Below the pieces are notes generated by a model. That model was not told the origin of the DNA, made no database searches, and worked only from the letters and a program-made list of their open reading frames with translations. From Pseudofrankia saprophytica (lineage in GTDB: Bacteria > Actinomycetota > Actinomycetes > Frankiales > Frankiaceae), in contig NZ_KI912266.1 of NCBI RefSeq assembly GCF_000235425.2, positions 6,230,029-6,294,028 of the forward strand: 64,000 nt of DNA, in the 5' to 3' direction. The number at the start of each line of letters is the position of its first letter. Within the stretch, counting starts at the first letter, position 1. Shown here in pieces: positions 53,355-61,773 of the stretch. Made by a program: the position numbers and the translations under genes.

Positions 53355-55049
53355 ATGCCGGCAACCACCGAGCGAGAGGCCTTCGCCGCGCTCAACCTCA
53401 ACTGGATCCGCACCGCCGACGGCGTGTGGACGCCGTCGCCCGTGCACGTGAACGGGCTGCACGCGGACACGGTCCGCTCGCTGCTCGACGCGATCCGGGA
53501 CGCGGCGGCGAGCCCCGAGGACAACCCGCCGGGCCTCGTCGTCCAGGGGCAGGCCGGCGCCGGGAAGACGCACCTGCTCGGCTGGGTCCGTGAGCAGGTG
53601 CACGCCGCCGGCGGTTACTTCTTCCTCGTCGGCCCGCTGGGCGGCGCGGCGCCGTTCTGGGAGAGCGTCATCGGCGCCGTCGTCGACGGCCTGACCCGCC
53701 CGGTCGAGGGCGAGGGCGGCGAGACCCAGCTGCGGCTGTTCCTGCGCCGCCTCGCCGGCGTCGTCGGCGCCTCGCCGGCGATCGTCGACGCGGTCACCGG
53801 CCGGATCCCGCTGGAGCCGGTCCACCTGAAGGACTTCGTCGTGGCGCTGCGCAGCTACGACCGCCGCCTCGGCGGCGACTGCCAGGACACCCTGCGGGCA
53901 CTCGTCCTGTTCGGCTCGGAGGACCTCGACGACGAGGACGTGGGGCGCGGCTACCTCCAGTCGATGGAGGAGCAGTTCCCGAACGAGCGCGCCGAGCGCG
54001 GCATGCGCGCGCCCGCCAAGCCCGCGACCGAGATCGTCCGCGAGCTGTCCCGGCTGCTCGCGCTCACCGGCCCGACCATCATCGCCGTCGACCAGATCGA
54101 CACCGCCACCGCCGAGACCCAGCTCCCCCACGGCCACCCCGACTCCCCCGACCGTCCCGAACCCGCCGCCCCCCTGGACGACGACGCGGCCGGCCCGGGC
54201 GGCCCCTGGGTCAGCCCGATCGTCAACGAGGTCGCCGACGGGCTGCTGGGGCTGCGTGACCTGACCAGCAGGACGCTGTGCCTGCTCGCCTGCCTGCCGA
54301 TCACCTGGGACCTGGTGGCCACGCAGGCGGTCCGCTCGGTGCGCGACCGGTTCCGGGTGGTCAGCCCGCTGGGCGTCATCGGCGCGGGAGAGCTCGCCGA
54401 ACAGCTCGTCGCCCGCCGGTTCGCCCGGCGCTACGGAGCGATCGGGTTCATCCCGCCGTACCCGACCTGGCCGGTGCGCCCCGAGGCATTGCTCGCGGCG
54501 GGCGACTACACCCCGCGGGCGCTGCTCCAGCACATCGACGCCCACGTGCGTGCCTGCCTCGCCGCGGCGACCTACACCGAGCTGCGCTCCTTCGACGACG
54601 TCGCCACCCCGAACGCCGCGGCCATCGACACCGCGGCCCAGGACGCGGCCGCGCCGACCCTCGGCGCTGCGCCCGCGGCCGGGGGCGCGCCCGGCCGGGG
54701 CGCGCCCGGCGGGCGGGGCACCGATCTCCGTCGGCGGCGCGATCCTGGTCAACGACGCAGCCCAGGAGCAGGAGTTCGACCTCGACAGCCCGGCCGGCCG
54801 GCGGCTCGTCGTCGGCTTCGCCGAGCTGGACGTCGCCTGGGCCCGCCTGCGCGCCGGTGCGCCGGGGCTCGAGGCGCTGGCCGACCACGACGAGGACGAA
54901 GCCGTCCCCGACCTGCTCGCCGCCGGGCTGGACGCCTGGATAGCCGAGCTCGGCCCCGCCGGCCGCGTCTTCAGCCGGGACGCCCGGCCGAGCGCCAAAC
55001 CCGCGCTGCACGCCCGGCTGCGCCGCGTCCTCGACGAGACGACCGGTGA
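53355..55049 (+). CDS. large P-loop ATPase, N-terminal part (frame lost near 54,700)
   Basis: The frame opens 4 bp after the winged-helix gene. Residues about 1-440 are convincing: Walker A VVQGQAGAGKTHLLGWV, Walker B region PTIIAVDQID and a helical sensor part (LLGLRDLTSRTLCLLACLPI) as in AAA/STAND-like ATPases. After about 54,700 the translation turns into Arg/Pro-rich shadow sequence until a stop at 55049, while coding statistics move to the +1 frame. The two frames therefore probably form one interrupted gene of about 1529 residues (53355-57945). The family is not recognised by name. Confidence 0.75.
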   Translation: MPATTEREAFAALNLNWIRTADGVWTPSPVHVNGLHADTVRSLLDAIRDAAASPEDNPPGLVVQGQAGAGKTHLLGWVREQVHAAGGYFFLVGPLGGAAPFWESVIGAVVDGLTRPVEGEGGETQLRLFLRRLAGVVGASPAIVDAVTGRIPLEPVHLKDFVVALRSYDRRLGGDCQDTLRALVLFGSEDLDDEDVGRGYLQSMEEQFPNERAERGMRAPAKPATEIVRELSRLLALTGPTIIAVDQIDTATAETQLPHGHPDSPDRPEPAAPLDDDAAGPGGPWVSPIVNEVADGLLGLRDLTSRTLCLLACLPITWDLVATQAVRSVRDRFRVVSPLGVIGAGELAEQLVARRFARRYGAIGFIPPYPTWPVRPEALLAAGDYTPRALLQHIDAHVRACLAAATYTELRSFDDVATPNAAAIDTAAQDAAAPTLGAAPAAGGAPGRGAPGGRGTDLRRRRDPGQRRSPGAGVRPRQPGRPAARRRLRRAGRRLGPPARRCAGARGAGRPRRGRSRPRPARRRAGRLDSRARPRRPRLQPGRPAERQTRAARPAAPRPRRDDR

Positions 55050-57945
55050 CGAGGCGCACTGGTCGTTCCGGGCGATCCTGACCACCCACCCGGGCACCGC
55101 GCTGACCAGGCTGAACAGCGCCTGCACGATGGCCGGGATCGCCACCGGGATCGGCGCGGGCGAGGGCGGCCGCATCCGCCGCCGGGACCGGGGCCTCGCC
55201 GGGCTCGACGGCGCCGCGGTGGCGGGGCGGCGGGGGCTGGTGGTGCTGCGCACCGCCGAATGGAGCAAGGGCGCGAAGACGCAGGACGCGGTGGAGGCGT
55301 TCGAGCGGGCCGGCGGCATCACCCATTTCCTCGCGGACGAGGACGTGCGGACGTTCGCCGCGCTGCGCCAGCTTCTCGACGGCCGCCACCCCGCGCTGGA
55401 GACCTGGCTGCTCGCCCGCCGCCCGGCGAGCTCCACTCCCCTGTTCACGTCGGCCCTCGACGCCGTCTACCGCGAGCTCGCGCCCGCACCAGGCCACTAC
55501 CCGCCGGTGGTCGGCGCCCCGGCGGCCCAGGTCGCCGCCAATCCGCTCGTCGTGCAGGCCATCCACCCGCCGCGCCGTTCACCGTTCGCCCCGGCGCCAG
55601 CACCAGCGCCGGCGTTGGCCCCGACCAGGCTCGTCCTCACCGCCCTGCCTCCGCCCTCCCCGCGTCCGCCGACCCACTCCGCCGCCCCGCCCCCGATGCC
55701 GGCGCCCGCCGCCGTGACAGCTCCGCCAGTCACGGCGGCTCCACCGGTCACGGCGGCTCCGCCAGTCACGGCGGCTCCGCCAGTCACGGCGGCTCCGCCA
55801 GTCACGGCGGCTCCACCGGTCACGGCGGCTCCACCGGTCACGGCGGCTCCACCGGTCACGAAACTGGAATCGCCGGCGCCGGCGCCAGTTCTCCCCGCAT
55901 CCCAGCCGCTCCGCCTCGCGCCGTCGGCCGCTCCGACTCCGTCGGCCCCGCTGGCGGCGGAGCCGACGGTCCTGATCCCGCCTGTCCCGGCGTTGCCCCC
56001 CACGCCCCCCACACCCGCGCCGCCCCCCACGCCCGCGCCGCCCTCGGCGCGTTCGGAGCCGCCAACCGCCGTGCTCGCTCCCGCGCCGACGCCCACGGTG
56101 GGCGCGGTGACCGGGCCGGCGGCGGAGCCGGCCGGCTGGCCACGGGCCGCGCGGCCGGCCTCGCCAAGGACGCCCTGGGCGGCCGGCCCCGACGAGGACG
56201 TCCACGACGCGGCCTCCTTGCCCCTGCTGGTGCCGGTGTTCGTCCCCGGCGAGCCGGCACGTTCCTCGTCGGCTCCGCCACCGCCCGCGACAGCGGAACC
56301 GGCCCCCGACGCGCCGCTGCTGGTACCGGTGGCGCTGCCGAGGATGCCCGGCGCGGCGGCCCATCCGGGCGACGCCGATCCACTGCCGGTCCCTCTGTCT
56401 CCGCCTCCGCTGGAGACTCCTCCGCCCGCGCCGAAGGCTCCTCAGCCCCCGGCGGAAATCGTGCGGCCCGCGACGGAAGCCGCTCAGCCTCCCGCCGTCG
56501 TCGAACCGGCCGGGTTCCAGGACGGGGTGGCCCGGCTCGTCCCCGTCGCGCTGCCGCTGGCCACCGGCGGCAACGGATCCCGGGGCCAGGCGGTACCAGC
56601 CGAGCGGCCAGCGGCCGCCGGCGGCAACGGGTCCGCGGGCCACGTCGAACCACCCCCACCTGAGCGGGGCGTCGCCAGGCTCGTACCGGTCGCGGGCCCG
56701 GCGGGGTACCTACCGGTGGCGCCGGTCAGGCCAGCGGCGTCCGAGGCGCCCCACCTGGCCCCTGCTTGGCCAAGCCTCCCGCAATCCCAGCGGACCCCGC
56801 TGGTCGTACCCGCGCCGACGGCCGGCGGCAACGGGTCGGCCGATCCCACCGGGTGGTTGGGGCACGCGGATCCGACGGCGACCGGTGCGGGGTCCGCGAA
56901 CGGTGTGCCTCCCGGCACCGCGGACGCCGGCGGCGCCGGCCCTGGTGCGGCTGGAGCTGGGGCTGGGGGCGAGGTTGGGGCTGAGGGCGACGACGAGGTC
57001 GCGGGCGAGGAGCCGGGCGAGCTGGTGGCGGTCGGGACGGCGGCGGGGACCGGGGCGGCGGTGGAGCTCCGGTTGGCGGCGCTGCGCCGGCACGCGGTGA
57101 TCTTCGCCGGGTCCGGCTCGGGGAAGACGGTGCTGGTGCGCCGGCTGGTCGAGGAGTGCGCGCTGCGCGGCGTCTCGTCGATCGTGCTGGACCCAACGGG
57201 TGAGCTGGCGCGCCTCGGCGAGGCCTGGCCGGCGCCGCCGCGGCACGGGTGGGGTCGCGGCGACGCCGAACTGGCCCGCGAGTACCTGGCGGCCACCGAC
57301 GTCGTCGTGTGGACGCCGAACCGTGACGATGGCCGGCCGCTGCGCCTGACCGCGGGTGACGACGGCCCGGCGACCGATCCGGGCACGCTGCTCGCCCCGG
57401 CGCTGGGACGCCGTGCCCGGGTGTCGGTGGTCAGCCTGGTGGGGCTGGAGACGGACGAGGAGCGGCAGGCCTTCGTCGGCGAGCTGCAGCGGGCGCTGCT
57501 CGCCTGGGCCGGCAGACGCTCGGCGGCTGGCCGGCCGCTCGCGGGCCTGCTCGTGCTCGACGAGGCGCAGACGTTCGCGCCGGCCGGGCTGACGACGCCA
57601 ACCACGGACAGCACGATCGCGTTGCTCGACCAGGCCGGCGATCACGGGCTGGGCCTGGTGCTCGCGACCCAGTCCCCGAAGGGGCTGGACCCAAGGGTCT
57701 CGGCGGCCGCGGCCACGCACTTCCTCGGCAGGCTGAACGCTCCAGCGCAGATCGACGCGGCCCGCGCGCTGGCGACGGCGCTCGGCGGCGAGGCGCCGGA
57801 GATCGGCCGTCTCGGCGTCGGCGAGTTCTACGCCGCCAGCGCCGGCCTCCCTGTCCAGCGGGTGAGCACCCCGCTCTGCCTCACCCAACATCCCGGCTGG
57901 CCGCTGCCCCCCGCCGACATCCTGGCCCGCGCCCGCCGCCACTGA
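54550..57945 (+). CDS. large P-loop ATPase, C-terminal part with HerA/FtsK-like ATPase domain
   Basis: The frame is open from an ATG at 54550, but real coding probably begins near 54,715 (PISVGGAILVNDAAQEQEF). It encodes an alpha/beta middle domain (about 54,720-55,500), a 1,400-bp Pro/Ala/Gly-rich linker including eight PPVTAA repeats, and a HerA/VirB4-like ATPase: Walker A FAGSGSGKTVLV at about 57,103, Walker B LLVLDEAQTFAP at about 57,545 and the motif LATQSPKGLDP. Such motors pump or remodel DNA, or act in conflict systems. It continues the frame of the upstream ATPase after a one-base shift. Confidence 0.78.
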   Translation: MPASPRRPTPSCAPSTTSPPRTPRPSTPRPRTRPRRPSALRPRPGARPAGARPAGGAPISVGGAILVNDAAQEQEFDLDSPAGRRLVVGFAELDVAWARLRAGAPGLEALADHDEDEAVPDLLAAGLDAWIAELGPAGRVFSRDARPSAKPALHARLRRVLDETTGDEAHWSFRAILTTHPGTALTRLNSACTMAGIATGIGAGEGGRIRRRDRGLAGLDGAAVAGRRGLVVLRTAEWSKGAKTQDAVEAFERAGGITHFLADEDVRTFAALRQLLDGRHPALETWLLARRPASSTPLFTSALDAVYRELAPAPGHYPPVVGAPAAQVAANPLVVQAIHPPRRSPFAPAPAPAPALAPTRLVLTALPPPSPRPPTHSAAPPPMPAPAAVTAPPVTAAPPVTAAPPVTAAPPVTAAPPVTAAPPVTAAPPVTAAPPVTKLESPAPAPVLPASQPLRLAPSAAPTPSAPLAAEPTVLIPPVPALPPTPPTPAPPPTPAPPSARSEPPTAVLAPAPTPTVGAVTGPAAEPAGWPRAARPASPRTPWAAGPDEDVHDAASLPLLVPVFVPGEPARSSSAPPPPATAEPAPDAPLLVPVALPRMPGAAAHPGDADPLPVPLSPPPLETPPPAPKAPQPPAEIVRPATEAAQPPAVVEPAGFQDGVARLVPVALPLATGGNGSRGQAVPAERPAAAGGNGSAGHVEPPPPERGVARLVPVAGPAGYLPVAPVRPAASEAPHLAPAWPSLPQSQRTPLVVPAPTAGGNGSADPTGWLGHADPTATGAGSANGVPPGTADAGGAGPGAAGAGAGGEVGAEGDDEVAGEEPGELVAVGTAAGTGAAVELRLAALRRHAVIFAGSGSGKTVLVRRLVEECALRGVSSIVLDPTGELARLGEAWPAPPRHGWGRGDAELAREYLAATDVVVWTPNRDDGRPLRLTAGDDGPATDPGTLLAPALGRRARVSVVSLVGLETDEERQAFVGELQRALLAWAGRRSAAGRPLAGLLVLDEAQTFAPAGLTTPTTDSTIALLDQAGDHGLGLVLATQSPKGLDPRVSAAAATHFLGRLNAPAQIDAARALATALGGEAPEIGRLGVGEFYAASAGLPVQRVSTPLCLTQHPGWPLPPADILARARRH
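54660..54725 (+). other. apparent +1 frameshift site in G/C-rich repeat
   Basis: The coding frame changes by one base in a tract holding G5 (54681-54685), two copies of GGCGCGCCCGGC and two G4 runs. One extra base would restore a continuous 1530-codon frame. This could be a sequencing error in a homopolymer, a real mutation or programmed slippage. Confidence 0.7.
55720..55863 (+). repeat. eight tandem 18-bp coding repeats
   Basis: The unit GCTCCGCCAGTCACGGCG (with A/G and T/C swaps) is repeated eight times and encodes A-PPVTA hexapeptides in the disordered linker. Copy number is likely to vary between strains. Confidence 0.9.
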
Positions 57946-58030
57946 TCCGAGCCCATGGCCGTCGGCACGCCAGCGCACCACACACTCCTGGCGGTCGGCC
58001 GGTTCCCCTGAGGTCTGGATATTTAGGATG

Positions 58031-58064
58031 CGCGTAGATAATCTGCGCACAGGTTATCTACGCG
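58031..58064. promoter_or_regulatory. 34-bp near-perfect palindrome before SRPBCC gene
   Basis: CGCGTAGATAA (58031-58041) and TTATCTACGCG (58054-58064) are exact inverted arms. The 12-bp centre is also symmetric apart from two positions, giving a 34-bp dyad. It ends 16 bp before the ATG of the SRPBCC gene, which is followed by a MarR gene, so it is the probable MarR operator. Confidence 0.8.
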
Positions 58065-58080
58065 GCGACAGGGGCGGTTC

Positions 58081-58530
58081 ATGTGGAGCTTTGAGCACAG
58101 CGTGACAACGACGGCGGCGGCCGAGGCGGTGTGGCGGCTGTGGGCGGACGTGAGGGGCTGGGGAGCCTGGAACGCCGACATCGAGCAGATCGAGATCAGC
58201 GGCCCGTTCGCGGTGGGAAGCGAGATCGTCATGAACCCGCACGGCGAGAATCCGGTGCGGCTGCGGCTGGCCGAGGTCGTCGAGCCGGAGCGGTTCGTCG
58301 ACGAGGCCGACCTCGGCGACGTCCTGATACGTACCACCCACCGCGTCGACCCGGTCGAGGGCGGAGACAGCACGGTGACCTACCAGATGGAGATCAGTGG
58401 CCCGGCAGCCGACGAGCTCGGACCCCAGGTCGGTCCTATGATTACGGCCGACTTCCCGGAGACGATCGCCGCGCTGGTCCGCCTCGCCGAGATCACCGCG
58501 CCGGCGGCGGCACGGGCGGACGCACCCTAG
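58081..58530 (+). CDS. SRPBCC (START-like) family protein
   Basis: The 149-residue helix-grip protein has an N-terminal strand FEHSVTTTAAAEAVWRLWAD, the WGAWNADIEQIEI loop and a C-terminal helix (TIAALVRLAEIT). Members bind hydrophobic ligands, and some are polyketide cyclases or co-chaperones. The position directly behind a MarR-type palindrome and before a MarR gene suggests induction by a small hydrophobic compound. The ATG follows CAGGGGCGG. Confidence 0.85.
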   Translation: MWSFEHSVTTTAAAEAVWRLWADVRGWGAWNADIEQIEISGPFAVGSEIVMNPHGENPVRLRLAEVVEPERFVDEADLGDVLIRTTHRVDPVEGGDSTVTYQMEISGPAADELGPQVGPMITADFPETIAALVRLAEITAPAAARADAP

Positions 58531-58618
58531 CCGAGGGACGCGCCGCCATGGGCGACGGTCGTGCGGTCGCGGGCTCATCCGGCTGGCGGAGCTGTGACGG
58601 AAGGCTGGGCGGTCGAAC

Positions 58619-59059
58619 GTGGCGCTGCATCCGAACGAGAGCCCCGGCTTTCTGTTGTGGCACGCCACGCTGCGCTGGCAGCGCGCCATTGCCACGGCGC
58701 TGGCGCCGCTCGGCCTGACGCACGTCCAGTTCGTGCTGCTCGCCTCCGTCTGGTGGCTGAACGGGCAAGGCGAGCGGCCCAACCAGCTGGCCGTCGCCGC
58801 ATACGCCGGAACCGACGTGAAGATGACCTCCCAGGTGCTGCGCACGCTGGAACGCAACGGCCTGGTCGAGCGCGCGACCGACCCGGACGACACCCGGGCG
58901 AAGCTGTTGCGGGTCACCGCGCAGGGCGGCGAGCTGGCGCCACGTGCGGTCGCCACCATCGAGCGGGTAGACGCCGAGTTCTTCAGCCCGGTACACAGCG
59001 GCGACGCTGTCCACCTCCTGCGGCAGCTGACAGGACGGGACAGTGGGCCCGGCGCCTGA
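58619..59059 (+). CDS. MarR family transcriptional regulator
   Basis: This 146-residue winged-helix regulator has SPGFLLWHATLRWQRAIATAL, the recognition part YAGTDVKMTSQVLRTLERNG and the wing ERATDPDDTRAKLLRVT. It likely represses its own operon through the 34-bp palindrome at 58031. The GTG at 58619 has only a weak ribosome-binding site. It is 88 bp after the SRPBCC gene on the same strand. Confidence 0.87.
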   Translation: MALHPNESPGFLLWHATLRWQRAIATALAPLGLTHVQFVLLASVWWLNGQGERPNQLAVAAYAGTDVKMTSQVLRTLERNGLVERATDPDDTRAKLLRVTAQGGELAPRAVATIERVDAEFFSPVHSGDAVHLLRQLTGRDSGPGA

Positions 59060-59129
59060 CCCCGTCGCGGGGTCCGCCCACTGTGACTCCCATCAACACG
59101 GGCGGGCCGGCGGGCCGCTGCAGCAGCCA

Positions 59130-60698
59130 TCACGAGCAGGCGGACGGTCTGTCGTCGCGTCGAACGCCGTCGGCGTCGTCTGGGGGTTCCCAGATTCCGG
59201 TATAGAGATGCTCGACGGTGCGGTGCAGAGGGTTTCTTCGTGGCTGACGCCGCGGGTCGATGGAATAGGGCGGGACAAAGTACGGATGCCCGTCCGATCC
59301 CATAACGACGACCCACTCTCCTCGATGCACGGTCCGGTGATGGAAGCCGCACAATAGAGCAAGGTTGTCAAGGTTGGTCTTGCCGCCGGAAAGCCAGTGC
59401 ACGATGTGATGCGCGTCCGTCCACGCCGCATTCTTCTGGCACCCAGGGAACGTGCATCCGCCGTCCCGCGCGACCAGAGCCCGGCGCAGCGGTGGTGGGA
59501 TGATTCGGCGGGTGCGGCCAAGCTCAAGGGGCACGCCTTCGCGGGAGAGCAGAACGTGGGTGAGGTTGGCGTCGCAGCAGATTCTTTCCAGAGCGGCGTG
59601 GGACAGTGGCAGGCCATGCCCGGTGGCGGCCGGAGTGGCGCCATCCCGGCCGAGCAGGGTGTCGATCGTGGTGGTGACTGTCAGGTGGGGCCGGGTACCG
59701 CGGGCGGTCGGCAGCGTGCCCGTGCCCAGGACACGTTCGGTGAGGTCGATGAGGGCGTCGGCGCGCAGCTGCGGGACGGTGCGGCGGTCTTCGGGGTGCT
59801 CGCCGAGTGGTTTCGGCCGGGCGAGGGGTTCGAGGGCGGCGCGGAGGGTGGCGGCGCCCTCGGCGTCCAGCGTGCCGTGCAGGCGGGTGGTGCCGTCGGG
59901 CTGATCGGTCAGGTGCAGCTCGCGGCGTCGGGCCTGGTCACCATCGTCGCGCGGTTCGGAGCCGGGCGGGTGCAGCTGGTCCCGCAGACGGGCCTGGATG
60001 GTCCTGCCAAGTGCGGCCAGGTCGCCGGAGTCGAGGATCTCCGCCTGGACCAGCAGGAACTCCTCGGCCCAGTGACGCTGCTCGCACGGCGTGTCCGCCG
60101 GGAGCGCCCGCAGCGCCGTGACGATGACGACGGCCTGGTCACGGCTGATCGCGGTACCGGTGAGGGCCTCACCGACACGCGGGTAGATGCGGTCGAGGTC
60201 ACGGGCCAGCTCGATGGTGCGGCGGGCGTCGGCGGGGCGCATCTTCAGTTGCCAGCGCAGCAGCTCCGCCGTCGAGGGCAGGTCCTCATCGCCGAACACC
60301 GGCCGCAGGTCCCGGCCGCCCAGGTCCCGGACCACCGCGAGCTGGACCGCGCCCAGCAGCCGGCCGGCCCGCTCCGCGGCGTCGAGGAACTCCAACGCCT
60401 CTGCGTCGGACAGCGCCCACAGGCTCGCCCCAGCCAACGCCTTCAACCCACCGACCACGCCGTCCAGCTCAGCCAGCACATGATGCCGCCCACCAAACCC
60501 GACGCCAGCCCCATCCCCCGGGATATCGGCGCCAGAAATGCCGCCCTCGAATACCGTCGCCGCACAGTTCTCGCGCCCGCTTTCCGTCGCACCCGGCCGG
60601 TTGTGGTCAACCGGGCCCAAAGAAACCTCGGACTCCGGCCGGCCCCATCCCCTGATGGGCCGGTCATCCGGTTCCTCGCGAACGGGTGGCTCGGGCAT
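59130..60698 (-). CDS. DUF222 domain HNH endonuclease (13E12-type)
   Basis: The 522-residue protein has a DUF222 domain (about 70-370: SDAEALEFLDAAERAGRLLGAV, MRPADARRTIELARDLD) and a C-terminal HNH nuclease motif (RDGGCTFPGCQ, DAHHIVHWLSGG, LALLCGFHHRTVH). The zinc Cys pair and HNH residues are intact. This family is multicopy in many actinobacteria (REP13E12 in mycobacteria) and is linked to mobile DNA. The ATG at 60698 is used. A perfect 24-bp palindrome lies 45 bp upstream. Confidence 0.92.
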   Translation of the reverse strand: MPEPPVREEPDDRPIRGWGRPESEVSLGPVDHNRPGATESGRENCAATVFEGGISGADIPGDGAGVGFGGRHHVLAELDGVVGGLKALAGASLWALSDAEALEFLDAAERAGRLLGAVQLAVVRDLGGRDLRPVFGDEDLPSTAELLRWQLKMRPADARRTIELARDLDRIYPRVGEALTGTAISRDQAVVIVTALRALPADTPCEQRHWAEEFLLVQAEILDSGDLAALGRTIQARLRDQLHPPGSEPRDDGDQARRRELHLTDQPDGTTRLHGTLDAEGAATLRAALEPLARPKPLGEHPEDRRTVPQLRADALIDLTERVLGTGTLPTARGTRPHLTVTTTIDTLLGRDGATPAATGHGLPLSHAALERICCDANLTHVLLSREGVPLELGRTRRIIPPPLRRALVARDGGCTFPGCQKNAAWTDAHHIVHWLSGGKTNLDNLALLCGFHHRTVHRGEWVVVMGSDGHPYFVPPYSIDPRRQPRRNPLHRTVEHLYTGIWEPPDDADGVRRDDRPSACS

Positions 60699-60742
60699 GC
60701 CTCAACGGAACCACACATTCAAACACCTGTCCATTCCGCGGC

Positions 60743-60766
60743 ATTCGGGGGGTGCACCCCCCGAAT
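60743..60766. terminator. 24-bp perfect palindrome upstream of HNH gene
   Basis: ATTCGGGGGGTGCACCCCCCGAAT followed by TTTTC (plus strand). It could be a terminator for plus-strand reading, an operator in the HNH gene promoter or the edge of a mobile unit. The 221-bp gap around it (60699-60919) otherwise shows no gene. Confidence 0.6.
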
Positions 60767-60919
60767 TTTCCGATGCGGAAAAGCAGACGACCACGTTGCG
60801 GTGCTCGAATCCTAAGCGACCCGCAGCCAACGCGCACAAGCCGGCAATCAGAGGGGAAGCCACTCCCCCAACGGCTATGCGGGTAATGGTCACGCAAAAC
60901 GCGAGACCGGGCGGGTCAG

Positions 60920-61699
60920 TCAGGTACGGGCGGCGGCGTTGGCCAGGATGGCGTCGTGGACGTACCGAGCAAGGCCTGGGGTGACGATCTCGTAGACCTG
61001 GGTGAAACGCTCGTCGGCGAGATACATCTCAGCGAGACCGACGTGGATGTCATAACTGCAGTCGTAGAACCAGCGGGTGATGTGCTGGCGGTGTTCCTCG
61101 GCCAACGCCGTGGCCTCCGGGCCATCCGCCGGTAGGCCGGACAGCAGCGCCGCACGCCAGGCACACAGCGCCGCGTCACTCTCGGTCTTCAGGCGCGCCC
61201 AGTCATCCTTCGTGTAGGACGCGGCCCGGCGCTGGGACTCCTGGTATGCGTCGGTCTCACCGAACCGGTGCTCGGCCTCGTCCGCCCACTCACCGCCCAC
61301 CTTGTCCGTGCCGAAGACCTCAAGTTGTTCTTCGGGCGTCAGTTGCATGCCCATGGTGCGCGCCTCCAACTGCCTGTCGATCGCGGCGATCATGGCCGCG
61401 AGCCGCTCGCCGCGTTCCACCAGCAGCCCGCGCTGCCGGCGGAGGTGGCCGGCGGTGTCCACGCCCGGGTCGCTCACCAGCGCCCGGATCTCCTCCAGTG
61501 GAAAGCCGAGCTCGCGGTATACGAGCACCTGCCGGAGCCGCTCGAGATCCGCCGCGCTGTACACCCGGTAACCGACCACTGTCCGCCCGGACGGGCAGAC
61601 CAGCCCGATCTGGTCGTAGTGATGCAGCGTCCGCACGGTGACCCCGGAAAGCCTGGCCACCCTCCCGACGGTCAGCTCGCCGGCGCTCTCGCCCTCCAC
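60920..61699 (-). CDS. MerR family regulator with TipAS domain
   Basis: The 259-residue protein has a MerR DNA-binding domain (LTVGRVARLSGVTVRTLHHYD, GYRVYSAADLERLRQVLVYRELG), a dimer helix, and a TipAS-type antibiotic-recognition domain (about 140-250; YTKDDWARLKTESDAAL, HITRWFYDCSYDIHVGLAEMY). TipA proteins bind thiopeptides, sometimes through a Cys, and then activate multidrug genes; here Cys in YDCSYD is a candidate. The GTG start is chosen; the site upstream is weak. It is followed by no obvious target gene. Confidence 0.92.
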   Translation of the reverse strand: MEGESAGELTVGRVARLSGVTVRTLHHYDQIGLVCPSGRTVVGYRVYSAADLERLRQVLVYRELGFPLEEIRALVSDPGVDTAGHLRRQRGLLVERGERLAAMIAAIDRQLEARTMGMQLTPEEQLEVFGTDKVGGEWADEAEHRFGETDAYQESQRRAASYTKDDWARLKTESDAALCAWRAALLSGLPADGPEATALAEEHRQHITRWFYDCSYDIHVGLAEMYLADERFTQVYEIVTPGLARYVHDAILANAAART

Positions 61700-61773
61700 A
61701 CCTCGACTCTGCGCCCTGACGTCGCGGCAGGGTCAAGCCCCGGCGACGCGCCGGCCTGCATCACCAGAGGGCG

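Noticed and set aside
55720-55863. Regular repeats resembling a CRISPR array
   Set aside because: Units are 18 bp, directly abutting without spacers, in frame and encode PPVTAA inside a real gene; no cas genes are present.
55260-56663. Plus-strand frame with Gly-His-Gly-Ser repeats in the ATPase linker
   Set aside because: It is the alternative frame of the 18-bp repeats; flanking sequence in that frame has shadow composition and the main frame reaches the HerA domain.
59130-60698. Treating the DUF222-HNH gene as a complete mobile element
   Set aside because: No terminal inverted repeats or target-site duplication can be paired around it; only one upstream palindrome is seen.
60800-60830. 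Possible tRNA because of a GCTCGAATCC stretch like a T-loop
   Set aside because: No 5-bp T-stem, anticodon arm or acceptor pairing can be formed around it.
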